Source of the DNA: JAWWPY01 sp963822825
Lineage (GTDB): Bacteria > Actinomycetota > Actinomycetes > Streptosporangiales > Streptosporangiaceae
NCBI GenBank assembly: GCA_963822825.1
Contig: CAWGIW010000005.1
Location: forward strand, 248,001-312,000
Direction of reading: 5' to 3'
DNA: 64,000 bases
The position numbers were made by a program, and so were the translations under genes. This document shows positions 18,812-28,768 of this stretch, one piece after another. Position 1 is the stretch's first letter. Every line of letters begins with the position of its first letter. The notes beneath the pieces are model-generated. The model ran no database searches. It was not told the DNA's origin and worked only from the letters and a program-made list of their open reading frames with translations.

Positions 18812-20778
18812 TCAGGTTGATGAGCCCGGCATCCAGACCCGCATGGCCCGGCCGTCGCGGTTGTCCCAGTGCAGATACGGGACCGCGGTCGCGGTGACGT
18901 GATCAGCCACCGCGTTTTCGTTGGGTATCGAAGTAAAAGGAAGCCCGCCGGGGCGCGCCGGCGCGAGTGCCACCGCGCGGGCCTCGACGAAGACGGTGTG
19001 CCCGACGCCGGGTACCGTGTCCTCGCGCTCGAGCAGGGGGCCGGCCGCGATGGCGAGATCCTCGACGCTGCGCCCGGCAGGCTGGTCGGCCTGCTCGAAG
19101 CAGTAGACGAGGGGGCCTCGCTCGATGGCGACCATCCCGGCGGTGGCGTCGATTCGCCTGCTGGGGTACGTCAGGCGCGGTCTGACATCCAGGTCCCACA
19201 CCAGGACATCGCCGGGCCGCCAATTCCGCCGCAGGACCAGGTAGCCGCGGCCGTCGGGATCTCCCGCGACTGGCGCGGCCGTTGAGACGCAGCCGGGCGT
19301 CCGTGCACCAGCCGGGAACGCGGACGGCCAGCCCGCAGTGCCCCGGCGGGGCGCTGCGCACGTGCATGGTGACCGCGCCCGACCAGGGATAGTCGCTTTC
19401 CACCTCCACTTCGAGGACGCCGTCGCCGAGCGGGGCGGCGATCGTCGCCGCCGGGAACTGGTGCACGTGCAGCACGTCGTCGGCCACCGTCGCGATGTAG
19501 TACTGAAGCGACGCGACGAGGCGCATGATGTTGGGTGGGCAGCACGCGCAGGAAAACCATTCGCGGCGGCGCCCGGGATCGTCCTCTTCGAAGTGATCCT
19601 CGCGCCGCTGCAGCGGGTTGACGTAGAAGAACCGCTTGCCGTCCGTGGACGTCGCCGCGGCGAACGTGTTGAAGAGAATCCGCTCCATATGGTCGGCGTA
19701 CTTGCTGTCGCCGGTCGCGAGCAGCAGCCGCCAGCTCCACTGGAAGCTCGCGATGGCCGCGCAGGTCTCGTTGTAGGCGCGATCCGGCGGCAGTTCGTAC
19801 CGGTCCCCGAAGCTCTCTCCGGAGTGCCGTGACCCGTTGCCGCCGGTGAGGTACGTCTTGGTCGCCGACCATGTCGTCCCAGCGGGCCGCCGATCTGGCC
19901 AGCAGGTCGGCGTCACCGGTCTCGGCCGCGACGTCGGCGATCCCGGCCTCCAGGTAGAGAGCCCGCACGACATGGCCCTCTTCGGTGACCGACTCGCGGA
20001 CCGGATGACAATCCTGCAGGTAGCGGTGGCCGAACCCGGAATCACCGATCAGCCCGTGGCCGCGTTGCTCGATGAACTGGCTGGCCAGCCGGAGGTACGG
20101 CTCGTGGCCGGTCTCCCGGTACAGCTCGACCAGAGCGGTCTCGACGATCGGGTGGCCGTCCAGGCCACCCCCCGTTCCCAGGAACTCCTCGACCAGGTGG
20201 TCAGCGAACCGCCTGGCCACGGTCAGCAGGCCTGCCATCGGGGTCCCAGTCAGGCCGGGACCGCGATGGCAGGCGACCGCCGCCTGGATGAGGTGGCCGG
20301 CGCAGTACAGCTCGTGGCTGGAAGCCAGCCTCGCGTACCGCGGCGCGCCGGTGACCTGCACGTAGGAGTTCAGGTACCCATCGGGCTGCTGGGCCTTCTC
20401 CAGCAGAGCCGTCGCCTCATCCGCGAACTCGGCCAGGTCAGGCGCCGCGGTGCGGGCCAGCTGCCAGCCGATCGCCTCCAGCGTCTTGTACAGGTCAGAG
20501 TCCATGAACTGGGGACCCCGGTATCCCTCGGTGGCCCCGCTGATGGCCAGGCGCAGGTTCGCGAGGTTACCCGCGGTCTCCAGTTGCCGCAGCGCCAGCG
20601 GCAGGCTCACGTCGAGATTCCGCTGCTGCCAGGCGTGCAGCAGCCCACTGGCCAGCGTGACGCCGTTCCCATCGAGGGGCCGGTGGGCCACGGCCGCAGC
20701 CGCGGTGGGGCGCACCGGCCCGGGGGCCGCTCGATCTTCACCGGCCGTGGTCACCTGGGCTGCTCCGTCTTCCGACAT
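18812..20778 (-). CDS. GH127 beta-L-arabinofuranosidase-like glycosidase (two frameshifts)
   Basis: Glycoside hydrolase of family 127 (former DUF1680), which removes beta-L-arabinofuranose units; a cysteine bound to zinc acts as nucleophile. Landmarks are FMDSDLYKTLEAIGWQLA, QPDGYLNSYVQ, GGNGSRHSGESFG (the Glu expected as acid/base), ETCAAIAS and SCACCPPN, which together give the Glu-Cys-Cys-Cys zinc set described for HypBA1. About 655 residues result after correcting one frame change near 19868 (an extra G) and one near 19270. No signal peptide is seen, so it probably acts on imported oligosaccharides in the cytoplasm. It heads an operon with the binding protein and two permeases. The start at 20778 lacks a strong ribosome binding site. 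Confidence 0.88.
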
Positions 20779-20859
20779 TGAGCTGCCGGCAGGTGGCTCA
20801 TCGATACGATGGGCGCCTGCCTGGCCGGCTCATGGCTACATGGGTGGTTTTGGGGGCGA

Positions 20860-20873
20860 GGAAACGCTTTTCC
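20860..20873. promoter_or_regulatory. Candidate LacI operator
   Basis: GGAAACGCTTTTCC is a palindrome with one mismatch. It lies in the divergent gap between the GH127 operon and the first LacI gene, 82 bases from the GH127 start, and is a plausible site for one of the locus LacI proteins. Confidence 0.5.
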
Positions 20874-20966
20874 CTAGCAAGGTAGGACTCGTGATGAGGG
20901 GCGTCAAGCCTGTATAGTCGCGTTTTGATTACAGATCCCGACCGTGGGGCTGTGGAAAGTGTTGGA

Positions 20967-20978
20967 GCAAGCGTTTGC
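20967..20978. promoter_or_regulatory. Candidate LacI operator over the LacI-1 start
   Basis: GCAAGCGTTTGC is a CG-centred palindrome with one mismatch, the usual shape of LacI-family operators. It overlaps the TTG start proposed for the adjacent LacI gene, which would fit autorepression or a start further downstream. Confidence 0.5.
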
Positions 20979-22057
20979 CTCCCAGGGATTTGCCGCACCG
21001 GGATCCGCCGCACCAGGGCGTGCCGCACCGGGGTCTGGCGGCCCGGGGACCTGAGTCGAGGCGCGTCACCATCCGGGACGTCGCCGCGCTGGCCGGCGTC
21101 TCGATCGGCACCGCGTCGAAAGCCCTGAACGGGCAGGGCAAATTGCGCTCCGAGACCAGGGACAGGGTCGCCGCGGCCGCCCGCGAACTGGGTTTCGCCC
21201 CCAACATGCTGGCCCGCGGACTGCTCGTCGGGCGGACGTACACGGTCGGCGTGATCACCACCGACAGCTTCGGCCGGTTCAGCATCCCGGTCATGCTCGG
21301 CGCCGAGAACGCGCTGGGCGCCGGGCAGATCTCGGTATTCATGTGCGATACCCGAGACGACCCCGACCGGGAGCGCCAGTACGTGGACATGCTGCTCAAC
21401 CGCCAGGTAGACGGGCTGATCGTGGCGGGCCGGCGCATCGAGCCGCGGCCGAGCATCGGCGTGGACCTCGGCATCCCGGTCGTCTACGCCATGACCCAGT
21501 CGCTGGACAGCGACGAGCCCGCCATCCTGCCCGACGACGTGGCCGACGCCCGCCTCGCGGCCGAGCACCTGATCGCCCTGGGGCGGCGCCGCTTCGGCCA
21601 CATCACCGGCCCCGAGCGGTTCCTGTGCGCCCGCAAGCGGGCCCGCGGGTTCTGCGACGCCGTCGCCGAGGCCGGGGCCGGCTTCTCCCCCAACGATGTC
21701 CTGTACGGCGAGTGGAGCGAGCGCTGGGGGCGCCAGGGGGCCAGCCTTCTGCTGCGCTCGTCCGGCGGTGTCGACGCGATCTTCTGCGGCAGCGACCAGA
21801 TCGCCCGCGGGGTCTCGGACCACCTGCGGCACATCGGCTGCCGCGTCCCCGACGACATCGCCGTGATCGGCTTCGACAACTGGGACCCGATGGTGCTCGG
21901 CGCGGAGCCGGCGCTCACCAGCGTGGACATGTGCCTGGTGGACGTGGGCCGGGTGGCGGCGGAGCACCTGCTCTCCGCGATCAACGGCGAGCCGACGCAC
22001 GGCGTGCACACGGTGCCCGGCCGGCTCGTGGTCCGGGGCTCCACCGCGCCGGAGTGA
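20975..22057 (+). CDS. LacI-family regulator 1
   Basis: DNA-binding repressor with an N-terminal LacI helix-turn-helix (VTIRDVAALAGVSIGTASKA, then LNGQGKLRSETRDRV) and a periplasmic-binding-protein-like sugar domain (YTVGVITTD to RLVVRGS). TTG 20975 has GGAG seven bases upstream; GTG 21020 is an in-frame alternative that would start just before the helix-turn-helix. The first 28 residues are Arg/Pro/Gly-rich and may not be translated. Two candidate operators lie in the gap to the divergent GH127 operon. It probably controls arabinan or L-arabinose genes, with a pentose as inducer by analogy. Confidence 0.88.
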   Translation: MPPRDLPHRDPPHQGVPHRGLAARGPESRRVTIRDVAALAGVSIGTASKALNGQGKLRSETRDRVAAAARELGFAPNMLARGLLVGRTYTVGVITTDSFGRFSIPVMLGAENALGAGQISVFMCDTRDDPDRERQYVDMLLNRQVDGLIVAGRRIEPRPSIGVDLGIPVVYAMTQSLDSDEPAILPDDVADARLAAEHLIALGRRRFGHITGPERFLCARKRARGFCDAVAEAGAGFSPNDVLYGEWSERWGRQGASLLLRSSGGVDAIFCGSDQIARGVSDHLRHIGCRVPDDIAVIGFDNWDPMVLGAEPALTSVDMCLVDVGRVAAEHLLSAINGEPTHGVHTVPGRLVVRGSTAPE

Positions 22058-22201
22058 TCGGTAACAATACTCACAAGGGCGGAAACGCCGAACGGGCACG
22101 CAGCCCGGCCCGGTACCACTGGCCGACCCGGGCAGGGCAGGATCGGACACAGCAACCAGGCGCAGCGGTCAGACTGGACGCTGAGACGGAGGGAGGCAAA
22201 T

Positions 22202-23241
22202 ATGGCGGCAACCGAACGCCGGCCGCAGCGGCTGCCGGTCATGACCGATGTCGCGCGGCTGGCTGGCGTCTCGCACCAGACGGTGTCGCGCGTGCTCAAC
22301 GACCATCCCAATGTCCGGCCGGAAACCAGGGAGACCGTTCTCGCCGCGATCAGCGAGCTCGGGTACCGGCCGAACGCCGCCGCCCGCACCCTGGTCACCC
22401 GGCGCACCCGCACCCTCGGGGTGATCAGCTTCGACACGACGCTGTGGGGACCGGCCTCGATGCTGTACGGCATCGAGGGAGCCGCGCAGGAGACCTACTT
22501 CGTCGCCATCGCCAGCCTGCCGTCACTGGACCGGCGCTCGGTGCTGGAAGCGGTGGACCGCTTCGTCGGCCAGGGCGTCGAGGGGATCATCGTGATCGCG
22601 CCGCTGACCTCGGCCGTGGTGGCGCTCAGCGACTGGCCGGCGAGGTTCCGCTGGTCGCCGTGGGCTGCGGCACCAACGCGCCGCTGACCTCGGTCGCGGT
22701 GGACAATGCCGAGGGAGCGGCCCTGGCCACCCGGTACCTGCTTGAGCTCGGGCACGAAACCGTGCACCATATCGCCGGGCCCGCTTCCTGGCTCGACGCC
22801 TGCGAACGCATCGCTGGCTGGCGGATGACGCTTCAGGCGGCGCAGGCTCCGGAACCTGCCATCCTGGCCGGTGACTGGTCGTCGGCCTCGGGCTACGAGA
22901 TCGGCAAGCAGATCGCGGCGGACGACAGCGTCACGGCGGTGCTGTGCGCCAACGACCACATGGCGCTCGGCCTGCTGCGCGCGCTGTCCGAGCATGGCCG
23001 GCGGGTACCCGGGGACGTCAGCGTGATCGGGTTCGACGACATCCCGGAGGCCGCGTACTTCCTGCCGCCGCTCACCACCGTGCGGCAGAACTTCGGCGAG
23101 CTCGGCCGGCGGGCGCTCGCCGCGCTCGTCGACATGATCAATGGGCAGGGCCCGGCCGGCTCGCTCGAACCGGTCGCGCCCCGGTTGGTGGTGCGGTCCA
23201 GCGCCGGCCCGCCGGGGATAAATTCCACCGACCCTGGCTGA
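22202..23241 (+). CDS. LacI-family regulator 2 (one frameshift)
   Basis: Second LacI repressor, about 346 residues once one frame change near 22645-22665 is corrected. ATG 22202 follows GGAGGGAGG. The helix-turn-helix is VMTDVARLAGVSHQTVSRVL, followed by the hinge ELGYRPNAAARTL. The effector domain continues after the frameshift as VPLVAVGCGTNAPLTSVAVD, then GDVSVIGFDDIPEAAYFLPP and the dimer tail RLVVRSS. The family elements lie on both sides without loss, suggesting a single-base sequence error or a very recent mutation. It lies immediately upstream of araB in the same direction, 119 bases away. Confidence 0.85.
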
Positions 23242-23252
23242 CACCCCGGCGT

Positions 23253-23301
23253 CCGGGCAGGCCCGGCGCCACCGCCTGGCCGGGCAGGCCCGGCGCCACC
23301 G
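23253..23301 (+). repeat. Perfect 22-bp direct repeat upstream of araB
   Basis: The GC-rich unit beginning CCGGGCAGGCCCGGCGCC occurs at 23253-23274 and 23280-23301, 27 bases apart, in the gap between LacI-2 and araB. Each unit holds a small GGCC-centred palindrome. It could act as a terminator-like spacer or as a regulatory repeat. Confidence 0.7.
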
Positions 23302-23360
23302 GCGGCAGAGCAGAATGGCTTTACCACAGATAGGAGCACACCGAGTGAAACAGGCCGACG

Positions 23361-25119
23361 ATGGCTGTTAGCGCTCACAGCCAGGACCACTATGTCATCG
23401 GGGTAGATTTCGGAACGCTGTCCGGGCGCGCGCTGGTCGCCCGGGTCAGCGACGGTGCCGAACTGGGGTCGGCCGTCCTCGAGTACCCGCATGGCGTCAT
23501 GGACGCCGAGCTGGCCGCGACCGGCGAGCCGCTGCCGCCCGACTGGGCGCTGCAGGATCCGGAGGACTACCGCGAGGTGCTGCGGACGGTGGTACGCGCC
23601 GCCGTGGCCGAAGCGGGGATCGACCCCGCCCAGGTCATCGGCATCGGCACCGACTTCACCGCCTGCACCGTCATGCCCACCACCAACGACGGCATCCCGC
23701 TGTGCCAGCGGCCGAGCATGGCCGGCCGCCCGCACAGCTATCCCAAGCTCTGGAAACACCACGCCGCCCAGCCGCAGGCGGACCGGATCAACGCGCTGGC
23801 CCACGAGCGCGCCGAGCCGTGGATAGCCCGCTACGGCGGGAAGATCTCCTCGGAGTGGCAGTTCGCCAAGGCGCTCCAGCTTCTGGATGAGGACCCGGAG
23901 ATCTACGACCAGACGGAACGGTGGATCGAGGCCGCCGACTGGATCATCTGGCAGCTCTGCGGGACCGAGACCCGGAACGCCTGCACCGCCGGCTACAAGG
24001 GCATCTGGCAGGACGGGCACTACCCGGACCGCGAGTTCCTGGCCGCCCTCGACCCCCGGTTCGCTGACTTCGCCGCCGGCAAGCTGGAACACCCGGTCTC
24101 CGCGCTCGGCGACCGGGCCGGCTCGCTCACCGCCGAAGCGGCGGAATGGACCGGGCTGCCCGAGGGCATCGCGGTCGCGGTCGGCAATGTGGACGCGCAC
24201 GTCACACCGCCCGCCGCGAACGCCACCGCGCCGGGCCAGATGGTCGCCATCATGGGCACCTCCACCTGCCATGTGATGAACGGGGCCACCCTGGCCGAGG
24301 TGCCGGGCATGTGCGGGGCGGTGGACGGCGGCATCATCGCCGGGCAGTGGGGCTACGAGGCCGGGCAGAGCGGCGTCGGGGACATCTTCGCCTGGTTCAC
24401 CGAGCACGCGGTGTCGGCAGGCTACTCACAAGAGGCCGCGCGGCGCGGCATCTCCCTGTTCGACCTGCTCTCCGAAGAGGCCGCCAGGCAACGCGCCGGC
24501 GCGCACGGCCTGATCGCCCTTGATTGGCTCAACGGAAACCGTTCGGTACTTGTCGAACACCGCCTTGTCGGGCGCAATAGTGGGACTCACCCTGGCCACG
24601 AGGGCGCCGGACATCTATCGCGCGCTGGTCGAGTCGACCGCGTTCGGTACCCGGGTCATCATTGACGCCTTCGAGGAATCCGGCCTGCCGGTCACCGAAC
24701 TGGTGGTCGCCGGCGGCCTGCTGAAGGACACGTTCGTGATGCAGGTGTACTCGGACGTGCTCAACCGCCCGCTCAGCCTGATCACTTCCGCCCAGGGACC
24801 GGCGCTCGGCTCGGCGATCCACGCCGCGGTGGCGGCGGGCGCCTACCCCGATGTCCCGGCGGCCGCAGCGGCCATGGGCAGCAAGCGCGACGCGGTCTAC
24901 ACCCCCGACCCGGCCAGCGCCGCCGTCTACGACGAGCTGTACGCCGAATACGTGACGCTGCACGACTACTTCGGGCGCGGCGCCAACGAGGTCATGCACC
25001 GGCTGCGCACCCTGCGCGACCGTGCGTTGAAGGCCAGTGCTTCGAAGGCCAGTGCTTCAAAAGACAGTGCTTCAAAAGACAGTGCTTCAAAAGACAGTGC
25101 CCAGAGAGGCGGCGGTTGA
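23361..25119 (+). CDS. araB: L-ribulokinase (one frameshift)
   Basis: FGGY-family kinase phosphorylating L-ribulose to L-ribulose 5-phosphate, second step of L-arabinose catabolism. Ribulokinase traits are YVIGVDFGTLSGRA at the N-terminus, GIGTDFTACTVMP, KLWKHHAAQPQADRIN, WGYEAGQSGVGDIFAWF and ALDWLNGNRSVL. The frame changes near 24555 and resumes with NTALSGAIVGLTLATRAPDI and VVAGGLLKDTFVMQVYSDVL, giving about 585 residues. ATG 23361 has only a weak AGG upstream. A better site (TAGGAG) precedes GTG 23345, which reads only eight codons before TAG and overlaps the araB start. The C-terminal tail is a Lys-Ala/Asp-Ser-Ala-Ser repeat. Its TGA shares one base with the araD ATG. Confidence 0.9.
23365..23380. 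promoter_or_regulatory. LacI-type operator at the araB start
   Basis: CTGTTAGCGCTCACAG is a GC-centred palindrome with one mismatch, very like actinobacterial LacI-family sugar operators. It begins four bases after the A of the proposed araB ATG, so repressor bound here would block early elongation rather than the -35 region. Confidence 0.65.
25030..25101 (+). repeat. 15-bp tandem repeat encoding the AraB tail
   Basis: Five units near AAGGCCAGTGCTTCG / AAAGACAGTGCTTCA (25030, 25045, 25060, 25075 and partial 25090) encode the pentapeptide K-(A/D)-S-A-S. Units 3 and 4 are identical. Their AT content is above that of the neighbouring code. It lies after the FGGY fold, so copy number may vary freely. 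Confidence 0.85.
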
Positions 25120-25827
25120 TGACCATGGACCCGGCCACGGCGGCGGCGGTGGCGGTGGCGCGGACCCGCTCCGAAGTCTGCGAACTGCACGCCGCGCTGG
25201 TCGAGAACAACCTGGTCGCATGGACCTCCGGCAACGTGTCCGCGCGGGTCCCGGACGGCGGTGGTCAGGCGGCTCCCGGGCACCGGCCTGATGGTGATCA
25301 AGCCGAGCGGCGTCGCCTACGCCGACCTCACCCCGGAGTCCATGGTCGTCTGCGACCTCGACGGCAAGCCGGTTGACGGCGAGTACAGCCCGTCCAGCGA
25401 CACGGCCACGCACGCCTATGTCTACCGGCACATGCCGGGGGTCGGCGGCGTGGTGCACACCCACTCCACGTACGCGACGGCCTGGGCCGCGCGGGGCGAG
25501 GCCATCCCGTGCGTGATCACCGCCATGGCCGACGAGTTCGGCGGGGAGATCCCGCTCGGGCCGTTCGCGCTGATCGGCAGCGACGAGATCGGCCGCGGCA
25601 TCGTGGCCACCCTGACCGGTCACCGCTCCCCCGCCGTGATCATGCGCAGCCACGGCGTGTTCACCATCGGCAGCAGCGGCCGCGACGCCGTCAAAGCCGC
25701 GGTGATGTGCGAGGACGTGGCCCGCACGGTCCACCTCGCCCGCGCCTACGGCGACCCGCCGCCACTCAGCCAGGACCAGGTGGACGCGCTCCACCGTCGC
25801 TACAAAGAGCACTATGGACAGCGCTGA
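25119..25827 (+). CDS. araD: L-ribulose-5-phosphate 4-epimerase (one frameshift)
   Basis: Class II aldolase-family zinc enzyme converting L-ribulose 5-phosphate to D-xylulose 5-phosphate, third step of L-arabinose breakdown. ATG 25119 overlaps the araB stop by one base and follows GAGAGGCGG. Motifs are WTSGNVSARV (phosphate loop), VIKPSGVAYADLTPE, the zinc pair VVHTHSTYAT and the third zinc His in MRSHGVFTIG. The frame changes near 25255-25262 between SARVPDGG and LPGTGLMVIKPSG, one extra base accounting for it. About 236 residues, the normal length. Order araB-araD-araA with minimal gaps shows an operon. Confidence 0.9.
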
Positions 25828-25885
25828 CTGCCGCATGATTAGCACCGGCAGCAGCACGGGGATCCGTTAAGGAGACACAACCTCG

Positions 25886-27283
25886 ATGAGCGAACGTAAG
25901 CCGCGGATCGGGATCCTGGGCATCATGCAGGACCTCTATGACGACATGATCCCGGGCATCGCGCAGCGCCAGGCCGGATATGCCGCGGAACTCGCCGCGC
26001 ACCTCGCGGATGTCGGCGAGTTCATCCCGAGCAAGCCCATCAAGCACCGCGAGGACGCGGAACGCGAGATGCGCGAGTTCGAGAACGCCGGCCTGGACGG
26101 CGTCCTGGTGGTGATGCTCACCTACGGGCCCGCGATGCGGGTCGCGCGGCTGCTCTCGGAGTCACGACTGCCCGTCTGCCTGGCCAACATCCAGCCCGAG
26201 CCCAGCGTGACGCCCGCGTGGGACATGGCCGACATGACCTACAACCAGGGTGTGCACGGGGCGCAGGACACCGCGAACGCGATGGTCCGCGCGGGCCGCC
26301 GGTTCGCGGTGCTGACCGACGACTGGAAGAGCGAGGAGTTCCGCGCCGACGTGGGCCGATGGGCACGGGCGGCGGCCGCGGTCACCGCGTGGAAGTCGCT
26401 GAAGACCGCGATCTTCGGCTACGCCATGAACGACATGGGCGACATCAGGGTTGACGAGAGCGCCCTGATCAGGTCGCTCGGCCCGGAAATCCTCGCGGTC
26501 GCGCCCGGCGACATGTACCGGGGGATGCTGGCCGTCACCGACGACGAGGCGGCTGACATCATCGCGTTCGAGGACGCGAACTTCGAGATAGACCCGCGGC
26601 TGAGTGCGGAGGAGCGCCAGGACCACGCCCGGATGCAGGTCGCCATCGAGAAGATTCTGGTCGACCGTGGCTTCGGCGCGTACACGGCGCATTTCGACGC
26701 GATCGGTGAAGACGGCCGGTTCAGCCTGCTGCCGCTCGCGGCCGCGTCCAGCCTGATGGCCAAAGGCTACGGGTACGCGGCCGAAGGCGATGTGCTGACC
26801 GCCTGCCTGGTGTCCGCCGGGCACACGCTGATCGGCGACGCGCACTTCACCGAGATGTACGCGATGGACTTCCCGTCCGACTCGATCCTGCAGAGCCACA
26901 TGGGCGAGGGCAACTGGAAGATCGCGCGCACCGACCGGCCGGTCAAGCTGATCAAGCGGCCGCTCGGCATCGGCAGGCTGGCCGATCCGCCCACGTTCCT
27001 GTTCCAGTACCAGCCCGGGCCGGCGACGCTGGCCACCCTGGTGTCACTGGAAGGCGAGAAGTTCCGGCTGGTCTGTGCCGAGGGCGAGAACCTGGACAGC
27101 CAGGAACTGCCGGCGCTGGAGATGCCGTACGGCCAGTTTCGCCCCGCCTCCGGGCTCCGCGCCTGCCTCAACGGCTGGCTGGCCGCGGGCGGCCCGCACC
27201 ACGAGGTGATGAACCTCGGCCACCACGCGGCCGCGTGGCGCGTCTTCTGCCTGCTCGCCGGCATCGAGTTCGTCCAAGTCTGA
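25886..27283 (+). CDS. araA: L-arabinose isomerase, divergent short form
   Basis: Predicted to convert L-arabinose to L-ribulose in the cytoplasm, first step of the pathway. It has 465 residues, shorter than the roughly 500 of E. coli AraA, and aligns only in general plan. MTYNQGVHGAQDTANA, SLMAKGYGYAAEGD and HFTEMYAMDF followed by SHMGEGNWK correspond to the metal and active-site regions of the L-arabinose/L-fucose isomerase fold. ATG 25886 is preceded by AAGGAG. It follows araD by 58 bases and closes the operon. Assignment as AraA combines fold and context; another aldopentose or ketose isomerase activity is possible. Confidence 0.85.
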   Translation: MSERKPRIGILGIMQDLYDDMIPGIAQRQAGYAAELAAHLADVGEFIPSKPIKHREDAEREMREFENAGLDGVLVVMLTYGPAMRVARLLSESRLPVCLANIQPEPSVTPAWDMADMTYNQGVHGAQDTANAMVRAGRRFAVLTDDWKSEEFRADVGRWARAAAAVTAWKSLKTAIFGYAMNDMGDIRVDESALIRSLGPEILAVAPGDMYRGMLAVTDDEAADIIAFEDANFEIDPRLSAEERQDHARMQVAIEKILVDRGFGAYTAHFDAIGEDGRFSLLPLAAASSLMAKGYGYAAEGDVLTACLVSAGHTLIGDAHFTEMYAMDFPSDSILQSHMGEGNWKIARTDRPVKLIKRPLGIGRLADPPTFLFQYQPGPATLATLVSLEGEKFRLVCAEGENLDSQELPALEMPYGQFRPASGLRACLNGWLAAGGPHHEVMNLGHHAAAWRVFCLLAGIEFVQV

Positions 27284-27510
27284 CCCGTGCTCCAGCGCAG
27301 TCCCCAAGGGTCCGGAGCCCAGTGCCCGCGATGAACGGGAATCGGACGGCCAAATCCCACCCACCGCGGGCGACGTATCCCGCCACCGAGTTCATTTCAC
27401 GCGGACGGTGCCCACAGACCGGGACGAACCGGACACGATCATGGTCGTAACGCGTGAAGGGTGGCAGCGATCATGGCATTGGCGCGGCGGGGCGTACGGT
27501 GGCTGGGCTG

Positions 27511-27906
27511 TCAGGCCGCAGGACCGAGCAGGTCCCATCTGTTGCCCGCGATGTCGAGGAACACGGCGACGCGCCCGTAGGGCTCTGTGCGCGGCGCGGT
27601 GAGGAATTGCACGCCGGCGGCCGTCATGCGCTCGAGGGCGGCGTCGAAGTCGTCCACCCGGAGGAAGAACCCGACGCGCCCGGCGACCTGGTTCCCGACG
27701 GCCGCGGCCTGGTGCTCGCTGTCCGCGCAGGCGAGAAGAATGCCGGTCTGCGCGCCGGGCGGCCGGACGACGACCCACCGCTTCGGCCTGCCGTCGTTGG
27801 TCAGTGACGGCGAGTCCTCGACGAGGTCGAATCCCAGCGCGCCGGTGAAGAACCCGATGGCCTTGTCGTAATCATCGACAATGATCGTGAACTGCTCGAT
27901 CCGCAT
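27511..27906 (-). CDS. VOC/glyoxalase-fold protein
   Basis: A 131-residue single-chain vicinal-oxygen-chelate protein: MRIEQFTIIVDDYDKAIGFF at the start, FFLRVDDFDAALERM in the second beta-alpha module and AVFLDIAGNRWDLLGP at the end. This subgroup includes bleomycin-resistance-like and methylmalonyl-epimerase-like proteins; no substrate can be inferred. It converges on araA and is followed in reverse by the methyltransferase gene, 76 bases apart. No strong ribosome binding site was seen before its ATG. Confidence 0.8.
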   Translation of the reverse strand: MRIEQFTIIVDDYDKAIGFFTGALGFDLVEDSPSLTNDGRPKRWVVVRPPGAQTGILLACADSEHQAAAVGNQVAGRVGFFLRVDDFDAALERMTAAGVQFLTAPRTEPYGRVAVFLDIAGNRWDLLGPAA

Positions 27907-27982
27907 GCGCAGCAGGTTAGTGCCCGCAAGGTGCCGGCGTGCCGCTCAGCCCGCGCCGCGCGGCACCAGGCCGCGCGGAAGC

Positions 27983-28628
27983 TCAGCCGACGCCGACGCG
28001 CATCAGCAGATGACCGCGGCGGAACCGCTCCCCGTCGCGGGGCTCGCGTGACATCCGGCCGACCTCGGCGAACCCGGCCTCTCTCGCGAGCGCGGACAGG
28101 TCGTCGGCTGGCCACCGGTACGCCGGCGTCACCTTGTGGTCGTACCGGGTGACCGGTTCGCTGACGGCCTCGAAGAACGCGGCGAGCAGGTGACCGCCCG
28201 GCCTCAGCGCCCGGGCGAACTCGGCGAAGTAGGCCGGCAGGTCGTCCGGCGCCGCGTGGATGACGGAGTACCAGGACACGGCACCGCCCAGCGCGCTGTC
28301 GCGGCAGTGGGAGGGCGTGCATCGACCCGACCGCGAACCGCAGCCCGGGACACGTCGCCCTGGCGATCCGGGTCAGCATGGGCGACAGGTCGATCCCGAG
28401 CATGTCCAGGCCAAGACTGGCCAGGTGCGCCCCGATCCGGCCCTCGCCGCAGCCGAGATCGGCGGCCAGGCCGCCGCCCGACGTCCGCACGCGCTCGGCG
28501 AACGCGGCGAGCACCGCCCTGTCCAGCGGGAGGGCGTCGAGTTCCCCCTGGACGAACTCCGCGTAGCGGACTGCGATGGCGTCGTAGGCGGCGGCCGTCA
28601 TGGCGAGGCGCTCGGAGATTGCCGTCAC
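27983..28628 (-). CDS. Class I SAM-dependent methyltransferase (one frameshift)
   Basis: Small-molecule methyltransferase of the Methyltransf_11/25 type, about 215 residues. SAM motif I is AADLGCGEGRIGAHLA with acidic motif ML-GIDLSPML. After a frame change near 28300 the chain continues as SWYSVIHAAPDDLPAYFAEF, ALRPGGHLLAAFFE and a C-terminal GFAEVGRMSREPRDGERF. Either half alone would be non-functional, so the break is a sequencing indel or a fresh mutation. GTG 28628 and in-frame ATG 28601 are both possible starts. The substrate is unknown. Confidence 0.75.
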
Positions 28629-28768
28629 GCCGGCCGATCCTAGTGCCGGGCCGGGTGACTGTCTGGCGGTGGCCCGGCTGGTTCCCCGGCCGCCACCATT
28701 ACCGGGTCAAGTCCTGGCGCACCAGGTAGGACACGGACCCCGTCAGTCACCCCGACTGGCGGGGGTTC

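Noticed and set aside
22893..24407. 504-codon minus-strand frame opposite araB
   Set aside because: No recognisable motif, while the plus strand encodes a well-conserved ribulokinase.
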